NCBI GenBank assembly: GCA_946414465.1 | Contig: CAMKOP010000002.1 | Span: forward strand, 62,001-126,000 | Length of the DNA: 64,000 nt | Direction: 5' to 3' | Origin: an uncultured Candidatus Saccharibacteria bacterium | Lineage (GTDB): Bacteria; Patescibacteriota; Saccharimonadia; Saccharimonadales; Saccharimonadaceae | In this document: positions 41,233 through 51,559 of the stretch, piece after piece | Layout: every line of letters starts with the position of its first letter | Numbering within the stretch: the first letter of the stretch is position 1 | Notes under the pieces: model-generated | Seen by the model: the letters and a program-made list of their open reading frames with translations, nothing else | Told to the model about the DNA's origin: nothing | Database searches by the model: none | Made by a program: the position numbers and the translations under genes

Positions 41233-41634
41233 ATGGCAAAAGAAGATAATACTAACATCCAGCTCCACCTCCTAGAACCAAGAGCTACTGAGAAGAGTTA
41301 TCTCGAACAGACTAACCGAATCTATGTTTTCCCAGTGAAAAAATCGATGGGTAAGCAAGAAATCGCTAAGATGGTTGAGAAAGAATTTAATGTAACTGTA
41401 ACTGACGTTCGGACTTTAATCCGTAATGGTAAGAAGACGAAATTCAGCAAAGGCAAACACGCTTATCCTGGTATTACACATCGTAAGGACAAGAAGTTTG
41501 CATATGTCAGATTAAAGCAAGGCGATTCAATTAAGGTATTTGATAAGCCTGAAAGTGAAACCAGCGCAAAGGAAGCCAAGGCTGATAAAAAAGCTAAAAA
41601 GGCGGACAAGAATGCAGGGAAGGAGAATAAATAA
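41233..41634 (+). CDS. rplW: 50S ribosomal protein L23
   Basis: 133 aa. The core (LLEPRATEKSYLEQTNRIYVF, then VTDVRTLIRNGKKTKF) is L23, which sits at the tunnel exit and docks trigger factor and SRP. A Lys/Ala-rich C-terminal tail (about 30 residues) extends beyond the usual length. Stop and rplB start share one base. Confidence 0.93.
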   Translation: MAKEDNTNIQLHLLEPRATEKSYLEQTNRIYVFPVKKSMGKQEIAKMVEKEFNVTVTDVRTLIRNGKKTKFSKGKHAYPGITHRKDKKFAYVRLKQGDSIKVFDKPESETSAKEAKADKKAKKADKNAGKENK

Positions 41635-42470
41635 TGGCTATTAAGGCTTACCGCCCAATGACACCGGCACAACGTCAGAAGACGACTCAGGATTTTGATC
41701 AGATTACGACCAAAAAACCATTAAAGTCTTTGACTCGTGCTAAGAAACAACAGGCGGGTAAAAATAATCAAGGTCGTATTACAGTACGACACCGTGGTGG
41801 TGGAGTTAAGCGTCACTACCGTTTGGTGACTTACAAGTTGCCAGAGAATTTGACTTTTACTGTTGAGGAAATCGAATATGACCCTAATCGTTCAGCTCGA
41901 ATTGCTCGTGTAAAAGATCAAAATGGTGTATTATACTATGTTTTAGCTGATACCAAGATGACAAAGGGTACAACTTTTAAGACTGGCAGGGAAATTGAAG
42001 TGGAAGATTCTTCTAGAATGCCACTTGAAAATATCCCAGTTGGTACTTTTGTTTATGCAGTAGAGTTGACACCTGGTAAGGGTGCTCAAATGGTACGTGC
42101 TGCAGGTGCTTCGGCACAGCTGATGGCAAAAGAAGATGGCTATGCCACTCTTAAGATGCCTTCAGGTGAAGTCCGCAAAGTTTTAGTGACTTGCGAAGCA
42201 TCAATTGGTACTGTTTCAAATGTTCAACATCAGAATGTGAAGATTGGCGCAGCTGGTCGAAGGCGTCGTAAGGGTATTCGCCCAACTGTACGTGGTGTTG
42301 TAATGAACGCTACGGATCACCCACATGGTGGTGGTGACGGTGGTCGTCACGGTTCAGGTAAGGCTCCACGCACGCCGTGGGGGCAACTCACTTTGGGCTA
42401 TCGTACTCGTCACAATAAGAAAACTAATAAAATGATCGTGCGCAGTCGCCACGAAGGAAAGAGGAAATAA
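41634..42470 (+). CDS. rplB: 50S ribosomal protein L2
   Basis: 278 aa with [17 protein letters not shown] near residue 53 and the conserved C-terminal [19 protein letters not shown], which contains the His important for peptidyl transfer architecture. Length is normal. Overlaps rpsS by one base. Confidence 0.97.
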   Translation: MAIKAYRPMTPAQRQKTTQDFDQITTKKPLKSLTRAKKQQAGKNNQGRITVRHRGGGVKRHYRLVTYKLPENLTFTVEEIEYDPNRSARIARVKDQNGVLYYVLADTKMTKGTTFKTGREIEVEDSSRMPLENIPVGTFVYAVELTPGKGAQMVRAAGASAQLMAKEDGYATLKMPSGEVRKVLVTCEASIGTVSNVQHQNVKIGAAGRRRRKGIRPTVRGVVMNATDHPHGGGDGGRHGSGKAPRTPWGQLTLGYRTRHNKKTNKMIVRSRHEGKRK

Positions 42471-42763
42471 TGTCTCGGAGTCTTAAAAAAGGTCTATTTG
42501 TAGACTATAAACTCGCGAAAAAGATTGCCGCACTTTCCAGCGAAGATCGTACTGTGATTAAAACTTGGGCACGTCAATCAACTATTTCACCTGAAATGGT
42601 TGGTCGCACTATTGCTGTCCACAACGGCAAGGTACACGTCCCAGTGTTTATTTCAGAGAATATGGTCGGTCATAAGCTTGGTGAATTTGCGCCAACTCGT
42701 AAGTTTAAGCGCCACGGTGGTAAAAAAACTGCTGAGGCTGCTGCAGCAAAGGGAGGTAACTAA
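42470..42763 (+). CDS. rpsS: 30S ribosomal protein S19
   Basis: 97 aa, starts [19 protein letters not shown] and contains [23 protein letters not shown] and [15 protein letters not shown]. It binds 16S rRNA in the 30S head with S13. Confidence 0.96.
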   Translation: MSRSLKKGLFVDYKLAKKIAALSSEDRTVIKTWARQSTISPEMVGRTIAVHNGKVHVPVFISENMVGHKLGEFAPTRKFKRHGGKKTAEAAAAKGGN

Positions 42764-42765
42764 TC

Positions 42766-43182
42766 ATGGCTACTCACTTTGCACATGCATATGAAAAAGG
42801 CATTGATAATCAGCCACGCAAGACTAGCATCGTCGCGTCTTTGGTACGTGATCGCTATGTGGCAGATGCCGTAGTTATTTTGGAGCATACACCACGTCGT
42901 GCTGCTAGAGCAGTGCTCAAAGCAGTAGAATCAGCAAATGCAAATTTGTTGAATAACTCAAAGGTGTCAATTGATCCAAAGACTGTAAGAATTTCAAGAA
43001 TTTTCGTAACAAGTGGCACGAGAATGCGTCGCTATAAGCCAGCTTCTCGTGGTCGAGCACTTCCTTACGAAAAGATTAGTAGTAATATATTCGTCGAGGT
43101 CGCCGGCGAAGAAAAAGTAAAGAAAGCTGCTGAAAAGGCTGAACCAAAAGCCAAGGCAGAAGCGAAGAAGGAGAAAAAGTAA
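42766..43182 (+). CDS. rplV: 50S ribosomal protein L22
   Basis: 138 aa. The core (RKTSIVASLVRDRYVADAVVIL ... RRYKPASRGRALPYEKISSNIFV, abbreviated) is L22, whose hairpin lines the exit tunnel. A Lys/Ala/Glu-rich C-terminal tail of about 25 residues is added, as in several ribosomal proteins of this cluster. Shine-Dalgarno GGGAGG inside the rpsS 3' end. Confidence 0.93.
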   Translation: MATHFAHAYEKGIDNQPRKTSIVASLVRDRYVADAVVILEHTPRRAARAVLKAVESANANLLNNSKVSIDPKTVRISRIFVTSGTRMRRYKPASRGRALPYEKISSNIFVEVAGEEKVKKAAEKAEPKAKAEAKKEKK

Positions 43183-43183
43183 T

Positions 43184-43810
43184 ATGGGTCAGAAGGTTAA
43201 TCCCATCTCTTACCGTCTCCAGGTCAGCAAGGACTGGTCTTCGAAATGGTTTGTCCGTAAGGCAGATTTCCGTCGCTGGCTAGTGGAAGACGACAAGATT
43301 CGCAAGATTGTTGAGAATCGTTTTAAAGCGCGTCCGACAATTGCGCGAGTTAATATCGAACGCTCCGCTAATCTTACAACCATCACGATTTTAACTGCAA
43401 AAGCAGGTGCTGTGATTGGTAAGCAAGGCGCAGGTATTAATGAACTTAAAAAGCAACTTGAGAAAATCGTCGAAGGTCCAATTCGGATTAACGTCGAAGA
43501 AGTTAAGAAACCAGAACTTAATGCTAAACTCGTAGCAGAAAACATCGGTTTTCAATTGGGTAAGCGTATGAATTTCCGTCGTGCGGTAAAGATGGCGCTC
43601 CAATCTACAATGAATGCTGGTGCTAAAGGTGTACGTATTGAGGTAGCAGGTCGTTTGAATGGTGCTGAAATGAGCCGTCGTGAAAAATTCATCGAAGGTT
43701 CGGTGCCTCTACACACTTTACGTGCAGACATTGATTTTTACTGTCATCATGCACCAACTATTGCTGGTATTGTAGGCGTTAAAGTTTGGATTTATAAGGG
43801 GGAAAAGTAA
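43184..43810 (+). CDS. rpsC: 30S ribosomal protein S3
   Basis: 208 aa with MGQKVNPISYRL, the KH domain region AGAVIGKQGAGINELKKQLE and GAKGVRIEVAGRLNGAEMSR, and the C-terminal CHHAPTIAGIVGVKVWIYKGE. It helps form the mRNA entry tunnel helicase site. Confidence 0.96.
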   Translation: MGQKVNPISYRLQVSKDWSSKWFVRKADFRRWLVEDDKIRKIVENRFKARPTIARVNIERSANLTTITILTAKAGAVIGKQGAGINELKKQLEKIVEGPIRINVEEVKKPELNAKLVAENIGFQLGKRMNFRRAVKMALQSTMNAGAKGVRIEVAGRLNGAEMSRREKFIEGSVPLHTLRADIDFYCHHAPTIAGIVGVKVWIYKGEK

Positions 43811-43811
43811 G

Positions 43812-44231
43812 ATGGCAATTATGATTCCAAAGAAGCTTGCCCACCGCAAGGTTCGTAAAGGTAAAAATGCAGGCGTAGCAACACGTTGCAATACTGTAGC
43901 ATTTGGTGATTATGGTTTGATGTCGCTTGATAATGAACGAGTCAACTCACGCCAAATCGAGGCTGCTCGCCAGGCAATTACGCGTTATATTAAGCGTGGT
44001 GGTAAAATTTGGATTCGAATTTTCCCGCATACACCTGTAACTAAGAAACCACTTGATGTAAAAATGGGTTCTGGTAAAGGTGAGCCACAATTTTATGTAG
44101 CAAAAGTGAAAGCTGGTACTGTGATGTTTGAAATCGCAGATGTGACTGATGAGCAAGCAAAGGAAGCTCTCCGACTTGCCTCTCATAAATTACCAGTGAA
44201 ATGTAAAATAATTAAGAAAGAGGAGTTCTAA
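43812..44231 (+). CDS. rplP: 50S ribosomal protein L16
   Basis: 139 aa with [24 protein letters not shown]-like [15 protein letters not shown] and [15 protein letters not shown]. It organises the A-site region of 23S rRNA. The usual next gene, rpmC (L29), is missing: rpsQ follows after a single base. Confidence 0.95.
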   Translation: MAIMIPKKLAHRKVRKGKNAGVATRCNTVAFGDYGLMSLDNERVNSRQIEAARQAITRYIKRGGKIWIRIFPHTPVTKKPLDVKMGSGKGEPQFYVAKVKAGTVMFEIADVTDEQAKEALRLASHKLPVKCKIIKKEEF

Positions 44232-44232
44232 G

Positions 44233-44592
44233 ATGGCACACACTTTGATTGGAACAGTGACTTCCGATAAGCGCGATAAGACCATTACCGTCTCCATCGC
44301 AAATCGGGAAACTCACCCACTTTATCGTAAACAGTATACGAAGACTCGTAAATACACTGCTCACGATGAAAAAAACGAAGCCAAAGTTGGGGATCGTGTT
44401 GAAATCGCAATGACTCGACCAATTTCCAAGACCAAGGCTTACTCTTTGGTAAAAGTGCTTGAGAAAGCTCGTGGCACAGTCGAACTTAAGGAGGATGTAC
44501 ATACGGTTGATCTTCCTGAAAAAGTTGGTGCTGATGAGATTGCAAAAGCTAAAAAAGCTGCAGAATCTGAAGCTGAAGGGGAGGAAGAGTAA
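44233..44592 (+). CDS. rpsQ: 30S ribosomal protein S17
   Basis: 119 aa. Residues 1-80 are S17 ([60 protein letters not shown]). About 40 further residues, acidic and helical, form an atypical C-terminal extension. Directly follows rplP. Confidence 0.93.
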   Translation: MAHTLIGTVTSDKRDKTITVSIANRETHPLYRKQYTKTRKYTAHDEKNEAKVGDRVEIAMTRPISKTKAYSLVKVLEKARGTVELKEDVHTVDLPEKVGADEIAKAKKAAESEAEGEEE

Positions 44593-44960
44593 TGATACAA
44601 CAAGAAAGTAGATTGAAAGTTGCTGACAATAGTGGCGCTAAGGAACTTGGTGTGATTCGAGTACTTGGCGGTACTAGAGCTCGCTATGCTCGAGTTGGCG
44701 ATATCGTAACTTGCTCAGTCAAGGATGCTTCACCTACTGGTGGCGTGAAGAAAAAGGCGGTGGTTCGTGCGGTAATCGTGCGTACTCGCCAACCAATTCG
44801 TCGTCCAGATGGTTCAACTATTCGTTTTGACGAAAATGCAGCGGTATTAGTAAATGATGACAAGACGCCGAAAGGAACGCGTGTCTTTGGTCCGATTCCA
44901 CGAGAACTTCGTGACCTTGGTTTTACTAAGATTATAAGCTTAGCACCGGAGGTACTCTAA
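44592..44960 (+). CDS. rplN: 50S ribosomal protein L14
   Basis: 122 aa, starts [20 protein letters not shown] and has [26 protein letters not shown] at the C-terminus (as two parts of the family signature). Universal 50S protein contacting 16S helix 14. Overlaps the rpsQ stop by one base. Confidence 0.97.
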   Translation: MIQQESRLKVADNSGAKELGVIRVLGGTRARYARVGDIVTCSVKDASPTGGVKKKAVVRAVIVRTRQPIRRPDGSTIRFDENAAVLVNDDKTPKGTRVFGPIPRELRDLGFTKIISLAPEVL

Positions 44961-44961
44961 A

Positions 44962-45249
44962 ATGGCACAGAATTTGAAGATAAATGACAAAGTCTTAGTA
45001 GTATCTGGTGACCATAAGGGTAAAGAAGCTAAGATTGTGAAGATTGATCGCGGTGCTAAAAAAGCTATGCTTGAAGGTATCGGTGTGATTGAACGTCACA
45101 TGAAAAAGTCTTATTTAAATCCAGCTGGTGGTAAAAAGACTATTCATGTGGGAATTGATTGGTCAAATTTGAAGTTGGTGGAGGCGGCAAAAGCCGTGAA
45201 GCCAGCTGTGAAAAAAGTTGACAAAAAGCTAAAGAAAGGAGCTAAATAA
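44962..45249 (+). CDS. rplX: 50S ribosomal protein L24
   Basis: 95 aa with the KOW motif KINDKVLVVSGDHKGKEAKI and IERHMKKSYLNPAGGKKTIH-like central part. Assembly initiator of the 50S subunit. Lys-rich tail at the C-terminus. Confidence 0.93.
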   Translation: MAQNLKINDKVLVVSGDHKGKEAKIVKIDRGAKKAMLEGIGVIERHMKKSYLNPAGGKKTIHVGIDWSNLKLVEAAKAVKPAVKKVDKKLKKGAK

Positions 45250-45869
45250 TGGCGGAAAAGAAAACGGCTGCCAAGACTGAAAAAGTCAGCAAAAAAGCTG
45301 ATGTAGTCAAAGCACAACCACGCCTCAAAGAGCTCTATAATAAAGAGTTGAAGGCGAAACTCAAAAAAGAGCTGGGGCTTTCTAATATTAGCCAAGTTCC
45401 AGAACTCAAAAAAGTAATTGTTTCTTCTGGCGTTGGTAAAAAGCGTGAAGACAAGAGATTCACTGAAACTGTAGCACTAACAATTGAAAAAATTACTGGT
45501 CAGAAGGCAACTTCTAGATTGGCAAAAAAATCAATTGCGACCTTTAAAATTCGTAAAGGTATGGGTGCACCAGTTGGTTATCTCACGACACTTCGTAACG
45601 ATAAGATGTACGAATTTGTTGATCGTTTGATTAACGTTGCTTTGCCACACGTGAGAGATTTTCATGGTGTGTCGCGAACGGCGTTCGACAATCAGGGTAA
45701 TTATAATTTAGGTCTTAAGGAACAGACTGTATTCCCAGAAATCACTTTTGAGGATGCATCAGTACTTCATGGTCTAGAGATTACGTTTATTATTAAAAAT
45801 GGTTCAAAGGAAGGAAGTCTAAAATTGTTAGAGCTTTTCGGAATGCCATTTGCTAAGGAGGGGAAGTAA
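45249..45869 (+). CDS. rplE: 50S ribosomal protein L5
   Basis: 206 aa. The L5 core ([67 protein letters not shown] given in parts) binds 5S rRNA. The first 30 residues are a Lys-rich extension not usual in L5. Overlaps rplX by one base. Confidence 0.95.
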   Translation: MAEKKTAAKTEKVSKKADVVKAQPRLKELYNKELKAKLKKELGLSNISQVPELKKVIVSSGVGKKREDKRFTETVALTIEKITGQKATSRLAKKSIATFKIRKGMGAPVGYLTTLRNDKMYEFVDRLINVALPHVRDFHGVSRTAFDNQGNYNLGLKEQTVFPEITFEDASVLHGLEITFIIKNGSKEGSLKLLELFGMPFAKEGK

Positions 45870-45870
45870 G

Positions 45871-46140
45871 ATGGCTAAGAAATCTGCAGTATTCCGCGAT
45901 GAAAAACGTCGCAAGATGTACGAAAAATATAAAGACAAAAGAGCTGCGCTAAAAGCTGCTGGTGACCTTGAAGGTCTTCAGAAGTTGCCACGCAATTCTT
46001 CACCGACTCGACTGAAGAATCGTGACCTCTTGGATGGTCGTCCACGTGGTTACATGCGTCGATTTGGTTTGTCTCGTATTAATTTCCGGGAAAAAGCTTC
46101 TAAGGGCGAGATTCCTGGTGTAACTAAGAGTAGCTGGTAG
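45871..46140 (+). CDS. rpsN: 30S ribosomal protein S14
   Basis: 89 aa, starts [20 protein letters not shown]; ends with [22 protein letters not shown] and [20 protein letters not shown]. The Cys4 zinc motif is absent, so this is the zinc-independent form. ATG 45871 is used; an in-frame ATG at 45850 lies within rplE. Shine-Dalgarno GGAGGGG. Confidence 0.95.
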   Translation: MAKKSAVFRDEKRRKMYEKYKDKRAALKAAGDLEGLQKLPRNSSPTRLKNRDLLDGRPRGYMRRFGLSRINFREKASKGEIPGVTKSSW

Positions 46141-46155
46141 GAGAAAGGAGAGAAT

Positions 46156-46557
46156 ATGTCATTACAATCTACAGATCAAGTTGCAGACCTTATCACTCGT
46201 ATTCGTAATGCAGTGCAGGTTGGTAAAAATGAAATCCTCGTCCCGACTTCTAAATTGAAGGCTGGTGTTGTTGAGGTGCTAAATAAGAATGGTTATGTGG
46301 CGGATTTTGAAATTATTGATGATAAGCCACGTGGCATGCTTAAAGTTACCATTAATGAGCCAGGTAAAGTTGCTCGGATTAACGAGATTACTAAGGTATC
46401 TAAGCCTGGTCGACGAGTCTATTCAAGTTCGAATGATTTGCCGACAGTGAAGTCTGGTCGCGGTATGATTATCGTATCAACTTCTAAAGGTTTGATGACC
46501 GGACGTGAAGCTAAGAAAAATCGCTTAGGTGGTGAAATCTTGGTGAAGGTTTGGTAA
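46156..46557 (+). CDS. rpsH: 30S ribosomal protein S8
   Basis: 133 aa with DQVADLITRIRNAVQVGKNE, RVYSSSNDLPTVKSGRGMIIVSTSKGLMT (in parts) and the C-terminal LGGEILVKVW. S8 binds helix 21 of 16S rRNA and represses the spc operon in E. coli. Here it is the last gene before a terminator and the inserted adhesin gene. Confidence 0.96.
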   Translation: MSLQSTDQVADLITRIRNAVQVGKNEILVPTSKLKAGVVEVLNKNGYVADFEIIDDKPRGMLKVTINEPGKVARINEITKVSKPGRRVYSSSNDLPTVKSGRGMIIVSTSKGLMTGREAKKNRLGGEILVKVW

Positions 46558-46564
46558 TCAATAG

Positions 46565-46590
46565 AAAATAGCCCTACGGGGCTATTTTTG
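46565..46590 (+). terminator. Terminator after rpsH
   Basis: AATAGCCC and GGGCTATT with a short TACG loop, then TTTG. It ends transcription of the first ribosomal block before the adhesin gene. Confidence 0.8.
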
Positions 46591-46670
46591 TTGGCTAAAT
46601 AAAAATGCTTATCGTTGCTACTGGTTGACGAGCGTGATATAATGGCGGCAATATTAGCGAAGGAGTTCAT

Positions 46671-49600
46671 ATGAAATCAAAACTTAAACGACTGTTTAGT
46701 GTTGTGCTAGCAGTGGTGATGGTGGGATATAATCTTGGTGGAGTAATACCAGTAATGGCGGATGTAGATGATCCGACAATCAAAAATGCCGATCCGGTAA
46801 CTTTAGCTGATGGCGTGAAGTTGTTCAAGACTGTGAAAAGTGTGCCTGGGTATGCTAATAAATGGGAAGTTACGCTGAGGATTGAATCTCCTAAGACTGA
46901 GAAGACATCAGATACAGTGCTTGTGATTGATCGCTCTGGCAGTATGGGCGATGATGGTAGGTTAACTGCAGCAAAAAATGCAGCTAATTCTTTAGCTCAA
47001 CAATTATTACCTAGTGGTAATACTACGAATAGAGTGGCTGTAGTTTCCTTTGCCTCTTCCGCAAGCACTAATACTAGTTTTACAGATAATCTTAATACAG
47101 TCTCAAGTGCAATAAATAGGTTGAATGCGAATGGCGGAACTTATACACAATCAGCAATTCATATGGCGGCGGAACTACTTGCAACTTCTACGGCCGATAT
47201 TAAGACAATGATTCTTCTTTCGGATGGTGAGCCAACTTATAGCGTGTCTTTTACGGCATCTGCTAGAAACGATAACAATAATTTCGTTGCCTATGGAAAT
47301 GCGCTTGAAACTAGTTCAGAGGTTGATCAATCAGTGTTTAATTATACCGCTACTGGTTCGGTAGGGAATGGTAGGAACTTAAGGTATTGTATTGGTGGGA
47401 CTGATTACTGGGGCAACTGTACAAGCGGAAAATACTATAATCATGGCAATTCGGCTATTGCTGAGGCTGGTTACTTTAAGGATAGCAATACTGGTGATTT
47501 ATATACAATTGCACTTGATGCTGGTGCGGTTGGTACACCGATTTTGAATGCAATTGCCAGCCCAGACAAACACTACACAGCAACTCCATCTGAGCTGACG
47601 AGAATCTTTAACGAGATCGGTGGTAATATTTTGTCACTAATTCAAAGTGCCTCGGTTGAAGATACGATGGGACACGGTGTGACAGTAAGTGGTACAGATG
47701 GTGAAACTTCGCTCGAGTGGGAGCCTGAGTTTACATTACAGGGTGATGTTTTCGTAGCAGAAACTTCATATCAAGTTGAAATGGACGAAAGCGTTTATGA
47801 ACAGACACCAGAAGATGGTTTCTATGCCTTGAATAAGAGCGCAGTGTTGACTTATAACGATAATCAAAAAGGTGAGTTCCCGGTGCCAAAAGCAAAACCA
47901 TTTGCGTTGAACGTTGAAAAAGAATTGGTAATTATTGATGAAGACGGTAATAAAACAACTAGGGATGATGAGGAATATGAATTCCGGATTTCTGGTAGTG
48001 ATAAAACTTATAAAGTCGGTTCAGGTGGACATAATATTGTGAAAGTTCCGATGCCAATTAAGATTGGAACCGAGTATACAATTACCGAAACTGGTGCTGT
48101 TGATGAGAGCGAAATGAAGTTTGAGAACTATTTGGTAGAGTACACTGGCAATAAATTTACGATTACCGAGGATCATGGTGATGAAATCGATATTAAAATC
48201 AAGAACACTTATGTGGAGACTAGGGTTGAAACTCATAAGACTTGGGATGATGACAACGATAGAGATGGATTGAGAGAAAATTACAGTGATTTGGCTGTAG
48301 CAGTAAAAGATGGCAATAAATATGTGGCATTTAAAGCATTAGATTCGAGTGTTAAGGATAAGGATTATAGTTTTGAAAACTTGCCAAAGTATCGCGACGG
48401 CTCGGAAATTAATTATGAGGTAGTTGAAGCTAGAGGTTGCAGTGGAAGTGGCGAAGGAATTACTTGTAGAAGTGAATTTAGTGGTGACACTAATTACACG
48501 ATGACAAATAAAGATGGTGTGATTACTAATAAGCATATTCCTGAAACTGTGACTTTGACCATTAAAAAGAAATGGGACACTTCGGCTGGGACTTTACCAA
48601 CAGTAACTCCGGGATTTGTAACGGTTGAAGTTTCAAACGACAAGAACGATACAGTAGAGACTGTGACTTTGCAAGGAGAATCTTATGCAGAATGGACCGG
48701 AACTTTTACAGGCTTCAAGAATGAAGGTGGCCAAGAGATTAATTATACCGTAACTGAAAAGAAAATTGATGATAGTAGTCTTAATGCTAATAATACATTG
48801 TACGTTTACAATGGTAATGTTTTGGAAGGTAAATGGGTAGCAACGCGTGAAGGTGTGGAAGTAACAAATACTTGGACGCCAGCTAAAACGGAGTATACTG
48901 GTGCAGGTGAATTTTATATCAAGAAAACCGATCAAGCTGGTGAGGCATTGGCTGGTGTGACTTTCACGGTTGGCAATGAAACTTATACAACTGGAAATGA
49001 TGGCAGAGTAAGAGTTGAGTTTTCAGCATCTACTGATGAACCAGAAGATAAATATACCTTTAATATTGAAGAAACTGATGCTCCAGATTTCTACGATATC
49101 ATCGAGGGTACGGAAGTTTTGGAGGCTACAACTGATTTAGATTTGAAAGTTGACGAAGGAAGTCTAACTAATAGATATACTAAGAGTTTTGAGTTTGTAG
49201 TTAAAACTCCAGTTGATGGTTATGTATGGCAGAATGATGATTCGGCTTTGCTTGTAACTGACCAAGCTCTTGCAGATGAATTAGTGATTGAGAAAACATT
49301 TGAAGGAATTTCAGCAAATGCTTTCGAAGAGAATAGCCAGATTAAGTTCGATATTAGTGGTCCTGATGGATTTACTGCAATGACGGTGGGAAATGGCGAC
49401 GATGAATGTGAGATTTCTAATAGCAAGTTAATTTGTACGATTGATGGTTCGGAGACTTTACTTCCAGTTGGTGAATATACAGTTACCGAAAAGGATGCAG
49501 ACATTGATAACTTTACTTACACGAGTGAGCCAACCAGTAAAGAGATTAAAAAGACAGTTGCACTAGGTGGAACTGCAGAGTTTAAATTTAAGAATATTTA

Positions 49601-51530
49601 TGAACCATTTAAAACTGCTTCGTTTAAGGTTAAGAAAGTTTGGGAGGATGACTCAGACAGAGACGGTATTCGTCCAGATGAACTAAAAGTTACCCTGCTT
49701 GCGGATGGTGAAGCCTATGGCGATCCAGTGGAATTAACTGGTGACAATTGGGAATACGAGTGGACTGGGTTGCCACTAGTAAACGAAGATGCTGAAGTAA
49801 TCGAATATAGTGCTGAAGAAGAAGATTTAGGTGATGATTATGAATCTGATGGTGGCGAAATGAAAAATGGCGTGTTCACCTTTACAAATACTCGTGAACC
49901 AGAAATGCACGATGATATAACAGTGAAAAAGATTTGGGCAGGTGAAGGTAATGAGTTAGCGAGACCAGGTTCGGTCTTGGTGGAATTGCTCGCTGATGGT
50001 GAAGTAATTGATACAGCAAGCATTGTGGCTGGTCAGAACAATGAATGGACTCATACATTTACCGATCTTTACAAGAATGCAGATGGTGAAGAAATTGTTT
50101 ATTCCGTACAAGAGTCGAAAATTGGTGAAACTGCATTTGGTGAAGGTGAGAGTACGATTGTAGTTTATAAAGCTGATGGTGAAACACTTGAAGGAAAATG
50201 GGTTAAGAGCATTGAAGGGTTTGAAGTAACTAACACTTGGACTCCTGCAAAGACGCAAATTGATTATAATGGAGAAAGCGAATTTACAATTAAAAAAGTC
50301 GATGAAGAATACGAACCATTGTCAGGAGTAACTTTTGAAATCAATGATGACAAAGAGAAAACTAATAGAAGTGGTGAGATTACAGTAGAAGTACCAATTA
50401 CTACTACAGATGAAGATGAGGATGAAGCAAAGACAGAAGAAAGCTTTGAATATGAAATTAGTGAATATGAGGCTAAGGAAGGTTATGACGAAGTAGAAGG
50501 TTCTGCTACAGTGAGTGTTGATTGTACGAGTACGTTAGCTGTGGATTCAGATACGCTGACAAATTACTACACGAAAACATGTACGTTTGAAAAGACCGAT
50601 GGTAGCGATAAGTTTGTTTGGGACGGAGAAGATTTGACACTTACTGTTATAAATAAACGAAGTTTAGCTAAATCTCTAATAATTACTAAGACTTTCTCAG
50701 GTGTAAATGCGAGTGTATTGAAGGATATAACATTTACTATTGAAGGTCCAGAAGACTTCGGTGATAATGGTACGATGACTCTTACTGTAGGCGAAGATTG
50801 TACATCTTCTGAAGACAAAATAGTTTGTGAAGTAGATGCCAAAATTCCAACTGGTGAATATACGGTTACGGAAGGTAATGCGGAAATAGAATTCTTTACC
50901 TTGAATGTGACTGGCGATAATGGTGAAAAGAAGACCGTAGAGAAGAATGACGAGGTTGAGTTTAAGATTGATAATGAGTATATAGTTGATACAACTTACT
51001 TCGATGTAGTGAAGATTTGGGAGGATGAACATAATAAAGATGGTAGTCGCCCAGAAACTTTGACGGTTAATTTATTGGCAAACGGTGAAGTGGTTGATGA
51101 TGCGGAATTGTCGGCAGATAACGAAATACAGGATGAAGAATTGCCAGAAGGGTTGGAGAGCAGCGATATTTGGGTATATCCTTTCGAAGGTTTACCAGTA
51201 GCAGATGAAAACGCTAAAGTAATTGAGTACTATGCTGAAGAAATATTAGATGCAGATGGCTATGAACAAATCGATGAAATTGGTGGTATGCATACAGTTG
51301 TATTTGTTAACATGCATGAGCCGGTAGTGGATCCGTGTGAAGAAGGTGGCTGTGGTGGCGAAGTACCACCAGTAAAAACACCAGAGACTGGTAAATTAAC
51401 GAAGTCTCACAATAATGGCGCAGTTGAAGGAGCTTGGACTGGAAATATGATTGGTGGAGCAATGATGGTAATCTTAGGTGTTTCGTTGGTCGCCTTTGGT
51501 AAGCGTAAAGAAGCTAAATTGACAAAATAG
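46671..51530 (+). CDS. Giant vWA / Cna-B repeat adhesin with LPXTG-like sorting signal
   Basis: A 1619-aa surface protein. Signal peptide (about 1-31, ends VMA). vWA domain (about 75-330) with a complete metal site: DRSGSMG (87-93), Thr near 158 and LLSDGEPT near 183. Several Cna-B-type beta-sandwich modules follow, marked by WEDDSDRDGIRP, WDDDNDRDGLR and WEDEHNKDGSRP. A unit of about 1.36 kb is duplicated (about 48.55-49.91 kb and 49.91-51.3 kb; each has LEGKWV ... FEVTNTWTPAKT or VEVTNTWTPAKT). The C-terminus has TPETG (1570-1574), a hydrophobic segment and KRKEAKLTK, a sortase-type signal. The layout resembles Gram-positive pilus-tip adhesins. It has its own TGATATAAT promoter and GAAGGAG, and interrupts the ribosomal cluster. 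Confidence 0.88.
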   Translation: MKSKLKRLFSVVLAVVMVGYNLGGVIPVMADVDDPTIKNADPVTLADGVKLFKTVKSVPGYANKWEVTLRIESPKTEKTSDTVLVIDRSGSMGDDGRLTAAKNAANSLAQQLLPSGNTTNRVAVVSFASSASTNTSFTDNLNTVSSAINRLNANGGTYTQSAIHMAAELLATSTADIKTMILLSDGEPTYSVSFTASARNDNNNFVAYGNALETSSEVDQSVFNYTATGSVGNGRNLRYCIGGTDYWGNCTSGKYYNHGNSAIAEAGYFKDSNTGDLYTIALDAGAVGTPILNAIASPDKHYTATPSELTRIFNEIGGNILSLIQSASVEDTMGHGVTVSGTDGETSLEWEPEFTLQGDVFVAETSYQVEMDESVYEQTPEDGFYALNKSAVLTYNDNQKGEFPVPKAKPFALNVEKELVIIDEDGNKTTRDDEEYEFRISGSDKTYKVGSGGHNIVKVPMPIKIGTEYTITETGAVDESEMKFENYLVEYTGNKFTITEDHGDEIDIKIKNTYVETRVETHKTWDDDNDRDGLRENYSDLAVAVKDGNKYVAFKALDSSVKDKDYSFENLPKYRDGSEINYEVVEARGCSGSGEGITCRSEFSGDTNYTMTNKDGVITNKHIPETVTLTIKKKWDTSAGTLPTVTPGFVTVEVSNDKNDTVETVTLQGESYAEWTGTFTGFKNEGGQEINYTVTEKKIDDSSLNANNTLYVYNGNVLEGKWVATREGVEVTNTWTPAKTEYTGAGEFYIKKTDQAGEALAGVTFTVGNETYTTGNDGRVRVEFSASTDEPEDKYTFNIEETDAPDFYDIIEGTEVLEATTDLDLKVDEGSLTNRYTKSFEFVVKTPVDGYVWQNDDSALLVTDQALADELVIEKTFEGISANAFEENSQIKFDISGPDGFTAMTVGNGDDECEISNSKLICTIDGSETLLPVGEYTVTEKDADIDNFTYTSEPTSKEIKKTVALGGTAEFKFKNIYEPFKTASFKVKKVWEDDSDRDGIRPDELKVTLLADGEAYGDPVELTGDNWEYEWTGLPLVNEDAEVIEYSAEEEDLGDDYESDGGEMKNGVFTFTNTREPEMHDDITVKKIWAGEGNELARPGSVLVELLADGEVIDTASIVAGQNNEWTHTFTDLYKNADGEEIVYSVQESKIGETAFGEGESTIVVYKADGETLEGKWVKSIEGFEVTNTWTPAKTQIDYNGESEFTIKKVDEEYEPLSGVTFEINDDKEKTNRSGEITVEVPITTTDEDEDEAKTEESFEYEISEYEAKEGYDEVEGSATVSVDCTSTLAVDSDTLTNYYTKTCTFEKTDGSDKFVWDGEDLTLTVINKRSLAKSLIITKTFSGVNASVLKDITFTIEGPEDFGDNGTMTLTVGEDCTSSEDKIVCEVDAKIPTGEYTVTEGNAEIEFFTLNVTGDNGEKKTVEKNDEVEFKIDNEYIVDTTYFDVVKIWEDEHNKDGSRPETLTVNLLANGEVVDDAELSADNEIQDEELPEGLESSDIWVYPFEGLPVADENAKVIEYYAEEILDADGYEQIDEIGGMHTVVFVNMHEPVVDPCEEGGCGGEVPPVKTPETGKLTKSHNNGAVEGAWTGNMIGGAMMVILGVSLVAFGKRKEAKLTK

Positions 51531-51547
51531 CATAAGTATGATATAAT
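51519..51547 (+). promoter_or_regulatory. Perfect consensus promoter for rplF, embedded in the adhesin 3' end
   Basis: TTGACA (51519-51524), 17-nt spacer, TATAAT (51542-51547). The -35 box lies in the last codons of the adhesin gene. A second promoter, TGTGGTATAAT (-10 at 51610-51615), lies closer to rplF. Confidence 0.75.
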
Positions 51548-51559
51548 GATGGTATAGGC

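Noticed and set aside
46625..46643. TTGACG and TATAAT upstream of the adhesin as a paired -35/-10 promoter
   Set aside because: The spacer is only 7 nt; the extended -10 TGATATAAT alone is a better reading.
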